Assembly: GCA_030524525.1 (NCBI GenBank)
Contig: JAUNGI010000003.1
Coordinates: 1-64,000 of the forward strand
Direction of reading: 5' to 3'
Length of the DNA: 64,000 nucleotides
Source of the DNA: Lachnospiraceae bacterium
GTDB lineage: Bacteria; Bacillota; Clostridia; Lachnospirales; Lachnospiraceae
This document shows positions 50,826 to 60,602 of the stretch, one piece after another. The position numbers and the translations under genes were made by a program. The notes beneath the pieces were generated by a model. That model made no database searches. It worked only from the letters and a program-made list of their open reading frames with translations, and was not told the origin of the DNA. The first letter of the stretch is position 1, and each line of letters opens with the position of its first letter.

Positions 50826-52031
50826 ATGGGAGTAAACGAGCGTTATTTTGAACAGAACGAGCGGAATGTGAATCGTTTCCTTCTTTGCTGTATGGGGGTG
50901 CTGACGCTGCTTGGCCCCGGACTGGCGCTTCTGCGGCGGTTTCACTGGGACGGCGTCTCGCTTGCGGAGTGCGCCTATATTTTTGCCTACACGCTTGGGA
51001 TGCTTCTTCTGGCGCTTGGGCTGGAGCGGCTTGCCCGCTGGCGGGGAGTGACGAAATACGTTCTGACCCTCGGCATTCATCTGCTGATCTGCTACATATC
51101 CACCAAGGACGGCATGAATCTGAATATTGCCTATGCGCTTGTGCCGGCGCTGTCGTGCCTGTATTACGACCGCCGGTTTACGCTGTATATAACCGAGATC
51201 TGCTATGCGGTTCTGATCGTAACGATTTACATAAGATCCTACACCGAGGTCATGGTCAGCTATCCGGATCTGAAGCCGATCGAATGGTTCGTTTCGTTCG
51301 CCTTTTGGAGCACTGTGGAATTTATGATGCTGGCGGTGATCTTATACCTGCTTGTCAGCAAGATCCACCAGACGCTTCTGACCTTACAGAAGCAAAACGC
51401 GGCGATGCTGGAAATGCAGAATCAGCTTGTGACGGGCTTTTCCAATCTTGTGGAGTCCCGCGATAAGAGCACCGGAGAGCATGTTCTTCGGACGCGGGAG
51501 TATGTGAGGATGATCGCGGAGGAGCTGAAGCGGCAGGGGCATTATGTGGACGAGCTTTCCCCGGAGACCATCCGCAAATACGCGATGGCGGCTCCGCTGC
51601 ACGACACCGGAAAGCTGGCGGTGCCCGACGCGATCCTGCACAAGGAAGGCAGTCTGACCGAGGAAGAATACGAGATCATAAAAAAACATACGACCGAGGG
51701 GTATCGGCTCGTCACCGAGAATCTGTCCAATCTTGGAGATGCGGAATTATTGCAGGCGATCCAGCATACCGTGTTATATCATCACGAACGCTGGGACGGC
51801 AGCGGCTATCCGGAAGGACGGCGGGGGACGGACATCCCGCTCTGCGCCCGGATCATGGCGGCGGCGGACGCGCTGGACGCGCTGCTCAGTGAGCGCTGTT
51901 ATAAAAAGAGCATGGAGGTGGAGGAGGCCTTCGCCGTTTTTGAAGAGCAGAAGGGGTCGTATTTTGAGCCGTGCATCGTGGACGCCGTGCTGGAGCTGAA
52001 AAAACCCATCACGGATTTTCTCCACAGATAA
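50826..52031 (+). CDS. Membrane HD-GYP cyclic-di-GMP phosphodiesterase
   Basis: 401 residues. Five or six membrane segments (about 20-190), then a coiled-coil linker and an HD-GYP domain (about 205-400): HVLRTREYVRM, HDTGKLAVPD, HHERWDGSGYPEG and AAADALDAL. The GYP and both His clusters are intact, so it should hydrolyse c-di-GMP. The N-terminal domain may be a receptor for an extracellular signal. Start 50826 with GGGGGCG-rich ribosome region. Confidence 0.85.
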   Translation: MGVNERYFEQNERNVNRFLLCCMGVLTLLGPGLALLRRFHWDGVSLAECAYIFAYTLGMLLLALGLERLARWRGVTKYVLTLGIHLLICYISTKDGMNLNIAYALVPALSCLYYDRRFTLYITEICYAVLIVTIYIRSYTEVMVSYPDLKPIEWFVSFAFWSTVEFMMLAVILYLLVSKIHQTLLTLQKQNAAMLEMQNQLVTGFSNLVESRDKSTGEHVLRTREYVRMIAEELKRQGHYVDELSPETIRKYAMAAPLHDTGKLAVPDAILHKEGSLTEEEYEIIKKHTTEGYRLVTENLSNLGDAELLQAIQHTVLYHHERWDGSGYPEGRRGTDIPLCARIMAAADALDALLSERCYKKSMEVEEAFAVFEEQKGSYFEPCIVDAVLELKKPITDFLHR

Positions 52032-52055
52032 GAACAAGGGAAGGGAAGAAAACCA

Positions 52056-53546
52056 ATGATAAGAAAGGGATTTGACAACGAACGATATCTGGAAATGCAG
52101 TCCGCCCATATCAAGGAGCGGATCGCGCAGTTCGGCGGAAAGCTGTACTTGGAATTCGGCGGAAAGCTGTTCGACGATTTTCATGCCTCGAGAGTGCTTC
52201 CGGGTTTTCAGCCCGACAGTAAGATCCGAATGCTGCTGCAGCTTCGCGACGAAGCGGAGATCGTAATTGCCATCAACGCCGGGGACATTGTAAAAAATAA
52301 GGTGCGCGGCGACCTGAGTATTACCTACGACCTTGACGTGCTTCGGCTGATCGACGCGTTCCGGGGCTACGGTCTGTACGTCGGAAGCGTGGTGCTGACG
52401 CAGTTCGTGGAGCAGGAGAGCGTGCTGCAGTACCAGAAGAAGCTGGAGGCGCTCGGCCTTCGCGTGTTCCGGCATTATCGGATCGAGGGCTATCCGTCCA
52501 ACATCGCAAAGATCGTCAGCGACGAGGGCTACGGACGGAACGAATATATTGAAACAAGCCGTTCTCTCGTTGTAGTAACCGCGCCGGGGCCGGGCAGCGG
52601 AAAGATGGCGACCTGCCTTTCGCAGCTCTATCACGAGCACAAGCGCGGCGTGCAGGCGGGCTATGCGAAATTCGAGACGTTCCCGATCTGGAACCTGCCG
52701 TTAAAGCATCCGGTCAATCTGGCTTACGAGGCGGCGACCGCCGATCTGAACGACGTGAATATGATCGACCCGTTCCATTTGGAGGCGTACGGAAAAACGA
52801 CGGTCAATTACAACCGCGACGTGGAGATCTTTCCGGTGCTGAACGCGATGTTTCAGCGCATTTACGGAACGTCTCCGTACAAGTCCCCCACCGATATGGG
52901 CGTGAATATGGCGGGGAACTGCATCATTGACGACGAAGCGGTGAAGGCGGCTTCCTGCGAGGAGATCATCCGCCGCTACTATGCGACGCTCTGCGACCGA
53001 CGCAAGGGCAATGTGCTGGCGACCGACGAGGCGGTATATAAGATCGAGCTTCTGATGGAGCAGGCGGGGATTTCCGCCGCCGATCGACCGGTCGTTGCCG
53101 CCGCCACCAAGAAAGCGGAGGAGACCGGCGCGCCGGCGGTCGCCATCGAGCTGAACGACGGGCGGCTGATCTGCGGAAAAACCTCCAATCTGCTCGGGGC
53201 TTCCTCGGCGGCTTTGCTGAACGCGCTGAAAGCGCTGGCGGAGATCCCGGACGAGGTCCGGCTGCTGGCGCCGAGCATACTGGAACCGATTCAGGACCTT
53301 AAGGTCAATCACTTGGGCAACCGCAATCCGCGGCTGCACACCGACGAGGTGCTTTTGGCGCTGTCCATCTGCGCGCCGACCCATGACGAGGCGGAACGCG
53401 CGATGCAGCAGCTGTCGTCCCTCGCGGGCTGCGAGGTGCATTCGAGCGTCATTCTGTCGTCCGTGGACGAGGGCGTGTTCCGAAAGCTGGGGATGCGTCT
53501 GACCTGCGAGCCGAAGTATGAGACCAAAAAGCTGTATCACAAATAA
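52056..53546 (+). CDS. DUF1846 family protein
   Basis: 496 residues. [22 protein letters not shown] and the central [26 protein letters not shown] (a P-loop-like segment) are hallmarks of DUF1846, a family widespread in Clostridia and lactic acid bacteria. A P-loop-like GPGSGK suggests nucleotide or ligand binding. Its biochemical role is not established to my knowledge. AAGGGAAG precedes the ATG. asnA follows after 25 bp. Confidence 0.85.
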   Translation: MIRKGFDNERYLEMQSAHIKERIAQFGGKLYLEFGGKLFDDFHASRVLPGFQPDSKIRMLLQLRDEAEIVIAINAGDIVKNKVRGDLSITYDLDVLRLIDAFRGYGLYVGSVVLTQFVEQESVLQYQKKLEALGLRVFRHYRIEGYPSNIAKIVSDEGYGRNEYIETSRSLVVVTAPGPGSGKMATCLSQLYHEHKRGVQAGYAKFETFPIWNLPLKHPVNLAYEAATADLNDVNMIDPFHLEAYGKTTVNYNRDVEIFPVLNAMFQRIYGTSPYKSPTDMGVNMAGNCIIDDEAVKAASCEEIIRRYYATLCDRRKGNVLATDEAVYKIELLMEQAGISAADRPVVAAATKKAEETGAPAVAIELNDGRLICGKTSNLLGASSAALLNALKALAEIPDEVRLLAPSILEPIQDLKVNHLGNRNPRLHTDEVLLALSICAPTHDEAERAMQQLSSLAGCEVHSSVILSSVDEGVFRKLGMRLTCEPKYETKKLYHK

Positions 53547-53571
53547 ATTCATTCCGTAACGGGAGGTCAGA

Positions 53572-54582
53572 GTGAAAAATATTTTTATCCCCGAAGGCTA
53601 TGCCTCGGCATTGAACAACAAGGAAAACCAGATCGCCATTAAGCGGGTCAAGGACTTTTTTGAACGGGAGCTGGCGACGCAGCTGAATCTGTACCGCGTA
53701 TCGGCGCCGCTGTTTGTGGCACCGGAGACGGGGCTGAACGACAATCTGAACGGCGTGGAGCGTCCGGTCAGCTTCGGCGTGAAGGAGCAGGCGGAGCGTT
53801 CGATGGAGATCGTGCATTCGCTGGCAAAGTGGAAGCGAATGGCGCTTGGACGCTACGGCTTTCGCGAGGGCGAGGGGCTGTATACCGATATGAACGCCAT
53901 CCGCCGGGACGAGGTGACCGACAACATCCATTCTATCTTTGTAGATCAGTGGGACTGGGAGAAGATCATCCGCCGCGAGGAGCGGACGGAAAAGACGCTC
54001 CGGGAGGTCGTTAAATCGGTTTACGAGGCGCTCCGCGTTACGGAAAAATATATGGCGAACCGCTACGAATATATCGAGTGCGTTTTGCCGGAGGAGATCT
54101 TCTTCATCACGACGCAGGAGCTGGAGGATCGGTATCCGGGGCTGACCCCAAAGGAACGGGAGTATCGGATCGCCCGCGAGAAGGGAGCCGTATTTATTAT
54201 GCAGATCGGCGACCTGCTGGCGTCCGGCGAAAAGCACGACGGCAGAGCGCCGGACTACGACGACTGGAAGCTGAACGGGGATATTATCGTATATTATCCG
54301 GTGACCGATATTGCGCTTGAACTGTCCTCGATGGGCATTCGTGTGGACGAGACGGCGCTTCGCGAGCAGCTCAAAAAGGCGGGCTGCGAGGAGCGCGCGG
54401 AGCTTCCGTTCCAGAAAGCCCTTTTGGAAGGAAAGCTTCCGTACACGGTCGGCGGCGGCATCGGGCAGTCGCGCATCTGTATGTTCTATCTGCGCAAGGC
54501 GCACATCGGCGAGGTGCAGGCGTCCGTCTGGCCGGAGGAGGTCATGAATTATGCAAGGGAGCGGGGCGTCGTTCTTCTTTAA
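53572..54582 (+). CDS. asnA: Aspartate--ammonia ligase
   Basis: 336 residues, GTG start with GGGAGG upstream. It is related to class II tRNA synthetases: VSAPLFVAPETGLNDNLNGVERPVSF, KWKRMALGRYGF, GLYTDMNAIRRDE, SIFVDQWDWEK, and the end GGGIGQSRICMFYLRKAHIGEVQ are typical of AsnA. It makes asparagine from aspartate, ammonia and ATP. It is followed by azlC after 18 bp. Confidence 0.95.
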   Translation: MKNIFIPEGYASALNNKENQIAIKRVKDFFERELATQLNLYRVSAPLFVAPETGLNDNLNGVERPVSFGVKEQAERSMEIVHSLAKWKRMALGRYGFREGEGLYTDMNAIRRDEVTDNIHSIFVDQWDWEKIIRREERTEKTLREVVKSVYEALRVTEKYMANRYEYIECVLPEEIFFITTQELEDRYPGLTPKEREYRIAREKGAVFIMQIGDLLASGEKHDGRAPDYDDWKLNGDIIVYYPVTDIALELSSMGIRVDETALREQLKKAGCEERAELPFQKALLEGKLPYTVGGGIGQSRICMFYLRKAHIGEVQASVWPEEVMNYARERGVVLL

Positions 54583-54600
54583 CGGAAAGATGAAGCTTAT

Positions 54601-55314
54601 ATGAAAGAATATTCGCAGGGATTCCGGGACGGGATCCCGATCGCGCTGGGCTACTTTTTTGTGTCCTTTTCTTTTGGGATCACCGGAGTAGCCCACGGTT
54701 TGTTTTGGTGGGAGGTCGTGCTGATCTCCATGACCAACCTTACGAGCGCCGGTCAGTTTGCCGGCGTACAGATTTTGCTGGCGGGCGGTTCCTTGGCGGA
54801 GCTGGCCGTTTCCCAGCTTGTGATCAATCTGCGTTATGCGCTGATGTCCGTTTCGCTCTCCCAGAAAACGGACGAGCGATTTCGGGGCGTAAGCCGGTGG
54901 CTTCTCGGCTTTGGCATTACCGACGAGATCTTCGGCGTCGCCATGAACCGGGACGGGGCAGTGAGCCGCAGTTATTTTCTCGGATTGATGAGCCTGCCTT
55001 ATTTCGGCTGGGCGCTTGGCACTCTGGCTGGCGCCGTGTTCGGAAGCGTGATGCCGCAGAAGCTGACCGAAGGTATGAGCATCGCGATCTACGGCATGTT
55101 CCTTGCGATCCTTGTGCCGAAGGCAAAAAGCGATCTGCGCGTGCTGGCGGTCGTTGCGGTGGCCGCGGCATGCAGCTGCCTGCTGTTCTATGTTCCGGCG
55201 TTTTCCGGAATCTCCGTGGGGACCCGCATCATCCTCTGCGGGCTGCTGTCCTCGGTATTCGGAGCGCTGATTTTTCCGAGAGCGGAGGAGTTCGAAAAAA
55301 CGGAGGAGGCGTGA
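54601..55314 (+). CDS. azlC: AzlC-type branched-chain amino acid exporter subunit
   Basis: 237 residues, many membrane segments. The start (FRDGIPIALGYFFVSFSFGI), the loop SAGQFAGVQIL, LVINLRYALMSVSLSQ and FGITDEIFGVAM match AzlC. It pairs with AzlD to export branched-chain amino acids or analogues. Its gene ends one base before azlD. Confidence 0.9.
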   Translation: MKEYSQGFRDGIPIALGYFFVSFSFGITGVAHGLFWWEVVLISMTNLTSAGQFAGVQILLAGGSLAELAVSQLVINLRYALMSVSLSQKTDERFRGVSRWLLGFGITDEIFGVAMNRDGAVSRSYFLGLMSLPYFGWALGTLAGAVFGSVMPQKLTEGMSIAIYGMFLAILVPKAKSDLRVLAVVAVAAACSCLLFYVPAFSGISVGTRIILCGLLSSVFGALIFPRAEEFEKTEEA

Positions 55315-55315
55315 A

Positions 55316-55627
55316 ATGGAGCTGACGCGATTTTTGCCCGCGGCGGCGGTCATGGCAGGCGTGACCTATCTTGTTCGCGCCGTGCCCTTTGGACTGATAC
55401 AGAGAAAAATTACCAACCGCTTTCTGCGGTCGCTGCTGTTTTATATTCCCTATGCGGTGCTTGCCGCAATGACATTTCCGACCGTGTTTTACTGTACGTC
55501 CGATCCGCTGCCGTCCCTTGTCGGAACGGCAGCCGCGCTTGTGTTCGCTTGGCGTGGGAGCGGGATGGTGAGCGTGGCGCTCGCCGCCTGTGCCGCAGTC
55601 GGACTGACGCTGCTGCTGCAGGCGTGA
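55316..55627 (+). CDS. azlD: AzlD-type branched-chain amino acid exporter subunit
   Basis: 103 residues with about four membrane segments: AAVMAGVTYLVRAVPFGLI, LLFYIPYAVLAAMTFP, GTAAALVFAWRG, VALAACAAVGLTLLL. The Y-L-x-R-xx-P start is typical of AzlD. It acts with AzlC. A strong terminator follows at 55646. Confidence 0.85.
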   Translation: MELTRFLPAAAVMAGVTYLVRAVPFGLIQRKITNRFLRSLLFYIPYAVLAAMTFPTVFYCTSDPLPSLVGTAAALVFAWRGSGMVSVALAACAAVGLTLLLQA

Positions 55628-55645
55628 ACGCTGCCGAGAGAAAAA

Positions 55646-55680
55646 GGAAGTCCCCGCATCCGATGCGGGGACTTCCTTTT
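55646..55680 (+). terminator. Bidirectional terminator between azlD and the GH30 gene
   Basis: GGAAGTCCCCGCAT (55646-55659) pairs perfectly with ATGCGGGGACTTCC (55663-55676), 3-nt loop, followed by TTTT. A preceding A-run allows it to work on the minus strand as well. Confidence 0.9.
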
Positions 55681-55707
55681 ACAAATCAAAAACAAAGGAG
55701 AAGTATT

Positions 55708-57222
55708 TTACTTTGCGGAACCGTCGATCACGATGGTCGTTACGCTCTCTGCCGGAAGCGTTACCTTGTTCTGGTCGGAGAGGGAGCCCTTGTCCTGATA
55801 GAGCATATCGGCGGTGTAATTTTCGGAGAACACGGACTGGATAACCTTTGTTCCGGTCACGTTGTAGCCTTCCAGCGGAAGCTGAAGGGTTTCTTCCTCC
55901 GTACCGTTATTGATGACAACGAGCACCATCCGGGACTGGTCGGGACTTGCGTACATCGAAAGGCGGATGTTTCCGTCGTTCTTAATGGAAGCGGTAATGC
56001 GGCTGTAGCCGGGACGGATGTATTCGGAGAAGTGGCGCAGCGCATAATAATCGCCGCAGACCAGATAGCCGTCCTCCGAAGGCCAGTTCGGAATGCCCTT
56101 GCCCACAATGATCAGGTTGCTGTCGTAGATCGTATCGGTTTTCTGCGCCTCCCAGATGCCGCCCCAGTAAATATAGGCGCTCACGTTTTCATAGGTCAGG
56201 GAGTTGTTGATCACGTTTGCCGTCTGTAAGGAGGTCCCGCGGTAAAACTCGGTCTGCCAAGCCTTGCAGTTGTTCTTCTGAATGAATTCCTTGTTGTCCA
56301 TAAAGTTGAACAGGAAGGAGTCGTAATCGCAGTATACCGGATCGTCGGTGGAGGTGCCGCCCAAATACAGATGGTGCGCCAGAGCGTAAAGGCTTTCCGG
56401 CTCCTCATCGATGATCTTCTGAACGTACATCCGCAGATCAATCGAAGATACGGTCATCGTCTCCGGTCCGATCATAAGCGGGATCTCGTCGCCCAGCGTG
56501 TCCCGCAGCAGCCGGTAGGTTGCCAGAAAGGCGTCGGCATAGCAGGCGTTTTTGGATGTCTCCGTCTGGTCAAATTCACAGCTCTCGTAGCTGGCGATAA
56601 AGTCGCATTCGTTCTGAATGCTGATTACGTCTACGGGAATGCCTTTTTCCCGGTAAGCCTGCACCCCTTCCAGCCACCATTGAGCGAAGCCCTCGTAATC
56701 GTATTCGCCGTTTTGGTTGCGGCGGAGCGTGCCTTCCCCGTCTACCTTTCCGCTGCTCTTTAGGTAAGCGGCGGGAGACCAGCTGGTGTAAAGGATCGTA
56801 ACGTCCTCTCCGCGTTCCTCCGCGCGGGCTTGTGCAGCCTCATAGAACGCAAGGTTCGTGGCGGCGGAAGCCTCAAAGGAATCGTAATCGTAATCGTTTT
56901 TGAAGCGCAGGATCGAAAGACCGGCGTCTTTGAAAAGCAGGTCCATGATCTCGTCGGAATTGTGCGCGTCAACGGCGTAGTTGCTGTACCAGGTAAAGCC
57001 GGCGCCGAAGCCGTCAATTTCCTGTTCCTTCTGCGAGGCGTCGTATTGGAGCTGCAATGCGTTTTCGTCGATGGCAATGCCGGCGCTCGGCGTTGGGGTG
57101 TCCGAAACCGTTCCGGTCGGAGTGACCGCGCTGCCCGGCTGGTCTGCGTTTTGACATGCGGTCGTCAGCAGAAGAGAGGCGGCGAGTACCGTCAGAAGCA
57201 ATTTTCTTTTTAACAAAGACAT
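55708..57222 (-). CDS. Lipoprotein GH30-family glycoside hydrolase (glucuronoxylanase-like)
   Basis: 504 residues. Lipoprotein signal (LLTVLAASLLLTTAC, Cys about 23), a Thr/Pro-rich linker, then a GH30 barrel: EIDGFGAGFTWYSNY at the start, YTSWSPAAYLKSSG, VISIQNECDF with the acid/base Glu, and WQTEFYRG with the nucleophile Glu, followed by a beta-sandwich domain. The SIQNE and TEF spacing fits GH30 (subfamily 8-like). It should cleave glucuronoxylan or a similar polymer at the cell surface. It is divergent from the SGNH esterase, suggesting a joint xylan task. Confidence 0.85.
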   Translation of the reverse strand: MSLLKRKLLLTVLAASLLLTTACQNADQPGSAVTPTGTVSDTPTPSAGIAIDENALQLQYDASQKEQEIDGFGAGFTWYSNYAVDAHNSDEIMDLLFKDAGLSILRFKNDYDYDSFEASAATNLAFYEAAQARAEERGEDVTILYTSWSPAAYLKSSGKVDGEGTLRRNQNGEYDYEGFAQWWLEGVQAYREKGIPVDVISIQNECDFIASYESCEFDQTETSKNACYADAFLATYRLLRDTLGDEIPLMIGPETMTVSSIDLRMYVQKIIDEEPESLYALAHHLYLGGTSTDDPVYCDYDSFLFNFMDNKEFIQKNNCKAWQTEFYRGTSLQTANVINNSLTYENVSAYIYWGGIWEAQKTDTIYDSNLIIVGKGIPNWPSEDGYLVCGDYYALRHFSEYIRPGYSRITASIKNDGNIRLSMYASPDQSRMVLVVINNGTEEETLQLPLEGYNVTGTKVIQSVFSENYTADMLYQDKGSLSDQNKVTLPAESVTTIVIDGSAK

Positions 57223-57469
57223 AGGAAATCCTCCATAAAGAAAAAAACGTCGTAATAATTCTTCTATAGGATAAAATAATTTGGCGTTTTCTGCTAATCA
57301 AATTCTGTTTTATACTTCTCATTTATTGCGAAATTGATGAAAAAAATTCGCCGGGGCGATATTTATTTGGAAATATTGCTTGCATTTCGCGGGAAAATTG
57401 TATATGCTGAGAAAAGCTATAATCACTAGGAAAAGGAGAGCCACATGATGTGGCGGGAGAGGAAAAGCC

Positions 57470-59182
57470 ATGAAGGGACCGGTAGCACCCAAGGATCCGA
57501 CAAAGCAGCGACCCAAGCTCTATTTTATGCTGGAGGATAATCTGGTAACCTCCAATCCCTCCGACAACGGATTTTCGGAGACGATCTTTCTGGAGGGGCG
57601 CGTAAAGAACAAGCTTCAGCTTATCTGCCCGGCGCTTTCGGAGGAGCTTTGCGGACGTCTGCAGAGCAGCAGAGATTTTTTTGAGATCGTACATAGCGTT
57701 GGAATTACCGTGCAGGCGGAAAAGGAGGAGGATCGGGAGATCCCGGTGGTCTGTGCGCTGCAGCACTACGGAAAAACCGATAAATATGTGACCGGAAGCT
57801 GGATGCGGATGGAGATTTGCCCCGACGGCGCGGAACGCGTGTTCCCGCTTTCGGATTTTTCCTGTACGGAGGAGGACGATATTTTAGGCACGCTTTATTT
57901 TTACTCCGAGAAGGAGGGGCTTTCCGCCAAAGCGACGATCGTATTTTATCTGAACGACGGCTACCGCGTACCCGAACCGGAGATCGATCCGCCGATCGCT
58001 TACGACGCGCCCGCATACCGGGAGATGCTTTCCCGCTCCTTACTGTCCCTCGGCAATACCTATCGGCTGCGCAGGGCGATCGAAAAGGCGGCGCGCGGGG
58101 AGGACGTGACGATCGCTTTTATCGGCGGCTCCATTACGCAGGGGGCGGGCGCAAAGCCGATCGAGTCCAAAAGCTATGCCTATCAAATTTATAAAAGCTT
58201 TGCCGAGACTTACGCCGAGAAGCCGGAGAACGTGCATCTGATCAAGGTCGGTATGGGCGGAACCTCCTCGGAGCTGGGGCTGCTTCGCTACGAGCGCGAC
58301 GTGCTTCGAAACGGCAGGGAAAAGCCGGACATCGTGATCGTGGAGTTTGCCGTAAACGATGAGGGCGACGAGACCAAGGGGGTCTGCTATGAAAGTCTGC
58401 TGGCAAAGATCTGGAACGGACCCGGAGAACCGGCGGTCCTGCTGCTGTTCTCTGTTTTTATGAACGATTGGAACCTACAGGATCGGCTCGCGCCGATCGG
58501 CGCCCACTATCAGCTTCCGATGGTCAGCGTACTGGATGCGGTCAGTCCCCAGTTTGCTCGGCCGGAGGGCAGAGTCCTGACGAAGCGGCAGTATTTTTAC
58601 GACTGCTTCCACCCGACGAACGACGGGCATCGTATTATGGCGGACTGCGTGATGTACTTGCTGGAGCAGTCGCTGGCGCATGTTTCCGAGCCGCCCGTGT
58701 GGCCGGACAAGGCGTACCTGAGCCGCGCCTATGAGAAGACGGTGCTGATCTCCCGGAACACGGCTCCCGAGGCGCTCCGGGAGCAGGGCATCTTTCTGGA
58801 CTGCGGCTCCTTTACGGAAACCGATACGGTGCTGCAGGCTGCGGAGCTGGATCTGGATCCGACCGCAACGCCGATGTTTACCGACAACTGGATGCGGCCC
58901 GGGAACTGCCCGGACGAGACGCCGTTTACGGTTCGGCTTCGCTGCCGGAGCTGCTTTGTGATTTTCAAGGATTCGGGCGATCTGGAAGCGGGCAAAGCGG
59001 AGATCTTTGTGAACGGAAGTTCGGTTCGGGTCTGCGATCCGAAAGAGATCGGCTGGACGCACTGCCATGCCGCGCTCGCGATCCCCGACGGAGAGGCCGC
59101 CGATTATGAGATTAAAATTTGTCCAAACGGAGAAGATAAAAAGAAGCGATTTACGATCTTGGGGCTGGCTTATGTCCGCTAA
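57470..59182 (+). CDS. SGNH-hydrolase carbohydrate esterase
   Basis: 570 residues. An N-terminal beta-rich region (about 1-185, carbohydrate-binding-like) and an SGNH domain: FIGGSITQGAG with the nucleophile Ser (block I), VGMGGTSSE (block II Gly), EFAVNDEGDE (block III Asn) and CFHPTNDGHRIMA (block V, Asp/His pair). A C-terminal beta domain (about 430-570) follows. No signal peptide, so it is probably intracellular or works on imported oligosaccharides. Acetyl-xylan esterase activity is likely, given the divergent GH30 gene. SD GGGAGAGGAAA upstream. The gap 57223-57469 should hold both promoters. Confidence 0.8.
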   Translation: MKGPVAPKDPTKQRPKLYFMLEDNLVTSNPSDNGFSETIFLEGRVKNKLQLICPALSEELCGRLQSSRDFFEIVHSVGITVQAEKEEDREIPVVCALQHYGKTDKYVTGSWMRMEICPDGAERVFPLSDFSCTEEDDILGTLYFYSEKEGLSAKATIVFYLNDGYRVPEPEIDPPIAYDAPAYREMLSRSLLSLGNTYRLRRAIEKAARGEDVTIAFIGGSITQGAGAKPIESKSYAYQIYKSFAETYAEKPENVHLIKVGMGGTSSELGLLRYERDVLRNGREKPDIVIVEFAVNDEGDETKGVCYESLLAKIWNGPGEPAVLLLFSVFMNDWNLQDRLAPIGAHYQLPMVSVLDAVSPQFARPEGRVLTKRQYFYDCFHPTNDGHRIMADCVMYLLEQSLAHVSEPPVWPDKAYLSRAYEKTVLISRNTAPEALREQGIFLDCGSFTETDTVLQAAELDLDPTATPMFTDNWMRPGNCPDETPFTVRLRCRSCFVIFKDSGDLEAGKAEIFVNGSSVRVCDPKEIGWTHCHAALAIPDGEAADYEIKICPNGEDKKKRFTILGLAYVR

Positions 59183-59219
59183 GGCATAGCCGGCGAAAAG
59201 CGGGAAGGAGGAAGAAGCT

Positions 59220-60590
59220 ATGGAGAGAAACGGATTCTCTTTTGAGCAGGCGCTGGATTTGCTGCACCAAAAAAAGTACGCGGCGCTTCGTTCCCTTCTT
59301 TCCGACGCGGAGCCTGCGGATATCGCGGAGTTTTACGAGCAGGTTTCCGGGAATCAATATGCGATCGTCTTCCGCATCCTGCCCAAGGAGCTGGCGGCGG
59401 AGGTATTCGTCGAGCTGGACAGCGACCTGCAGCAGATCCTGATCGAATCGTTCAGCGACAGCGAGCTGAAAGAGGTGCTGGCGGAGCTTTACATGGACGA
59501 CACGGTAGACCTGATCGAGGAAATGCCGGCGAACGTGGTAAAGCGGATTCTGGCAAATTCCACCGGAGAGACCCGAAAGACCGTCAACGAGCTTTTGAAA
59601 TATCCGGACGACAGCGCCGGCGGCATCATGACCACGGAGATGGTCCGTTTTAAGCAGAACATGACGGTGGAGGAGGCGTTTGAGCTGCTCCGGCGGGTCG
59701 CGATCGACAAGGAGACGATCTATACCTGCTATGTGACCGACGTCAATTCGCACCTGATCGGCATTGTGACCGTGCTGACGCTGCTTTTGGCGTCGAAGGA
59801 CGCGCTGATCGGCGACATCATGGAGGAAAACGCGATCTGCGTTTCGACTCTGGACGACAAGGAGTTCGTTGCCGCCCAGATCAGCAAATACGACGTGCTG
59901 GCGCTGCCGGTCGTGGACGCGGAGCACCGGCTCGTGGGCATCGTTACCGTCGATGACGCGATCGACGTCATGCAGGACGAGGCGGAGGAAGACTTTGCCA
60001 AGATGAACGCCATGCTTCCGACCGAGAAGCCCTATCTGAAAACGGCGCCGTTCGAGCTGTGGAAGTCCCGCATTCCGTGGCTGCTGCTTCTGATGGTTTC
60101 CGCGACCTTTACCGGAATGATCATCTCCTCGTTTGAAGAGGCGCTGGCGACGCAGGTGATCCTGACGGCGTTTATTCCCATGCTGATGGATACGGGCGGC
60201 AATTCCGGAGGGCAGGCTTCGGTTACGATCATCCGCGCGATCTCGCTTGGCGAGATCCGTTTCGGAGACTGGTTCCGGATCGTTTGGAAGGAAACGCGCG
60301 TGGCGCTTCTCTGCGGAGGCACGCTGGCGGCGGTCTGCTTTGTCAAGCTGTTTGTTGTGGATAAATGGCTGATGGGGAAGGAGATCACGTTTTTGATCGC
60401 GCTTGTGATCTGTCTGACGCTGTGCGTGACCGTGCTGTGCGCGAAGGTCATCGGCTGCACGCTGCCGCTGTTGGCGAAAAAAATGGGCTTTGACCCTGCG
60501 GTCATGGCGAGCCCGTTTATTACTACTATTGTAGACGCGGTTTCGCTGCTTGTTTATTTTCAGCTTGCAAAATACTTTTTACACTTATAA
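59220..60590 (+). CDS. mgtE: Magnesium transporter MgtE
   Basis: 456 residues. N-domain of superhelical repeats (DIAEFYEQVSGNQYAIVFRIL), two CBS domains (about 140-260: VTDVNSHLIGIVTVLTLL, VVDAEHRLVGIVTVDDAIDVM), and five membrane helices with the TGGNSGGQASVTIIRAISLGE selectivity region. The channel imports Mg2+ and is gated by Mg2+ at the CBS domains. No M-box riboswitch could fit in the 37-bp gap before it. GGAAGGAGG precedes the ATG. Confidence 0.95.
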   Translation: MERNGFSFEQALDLLHQKKYAALRSLLSDAEPADIAEFYEQVSGNQYAIVFRILPKELAAEVFVELDSDLQQILIESFSDSELKEVLAELYMDDTVDLIEEMPANVVKRILANSTGETRKTVNELLKYPDDSAGGIMTTEMVRFKQNMTVEEAFELLRRVAIDKETIYTCYVTDVNSHLIGIVTVLTLLLASKDALIGDIMEENAICVSTLDDKEFVAAQISKYDVLALPVVDAEHRLVGIVTVDDAIDVMQDEAEEDFAKMNAMLPTEKPYLKTAPFELWKSRIPWLLLLMVSATFTGMIISSFEEALATQVILTAFIPMLMDTGGNSGGQASVTIIRAISLGEIRFGDWFRIVWKETRVALLCGGTLAAVCFVKLFVVDKWLMGKEITFLIALVICLTLCVTVLCAKVIGCTLPLLAKKMGFDPAVMASPFITTIVDAVSLLVYFQLAKYFLHL

Positions 60591-60602
60591 GGAGGCATGC
60601 AG

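Noticed and set aside
53449..55353. 634-codon antisense frame over asnA and azlC
   Set aside because: It crosses several real genes with ribosome sites and recognisable motifs; no domain in the antisense.
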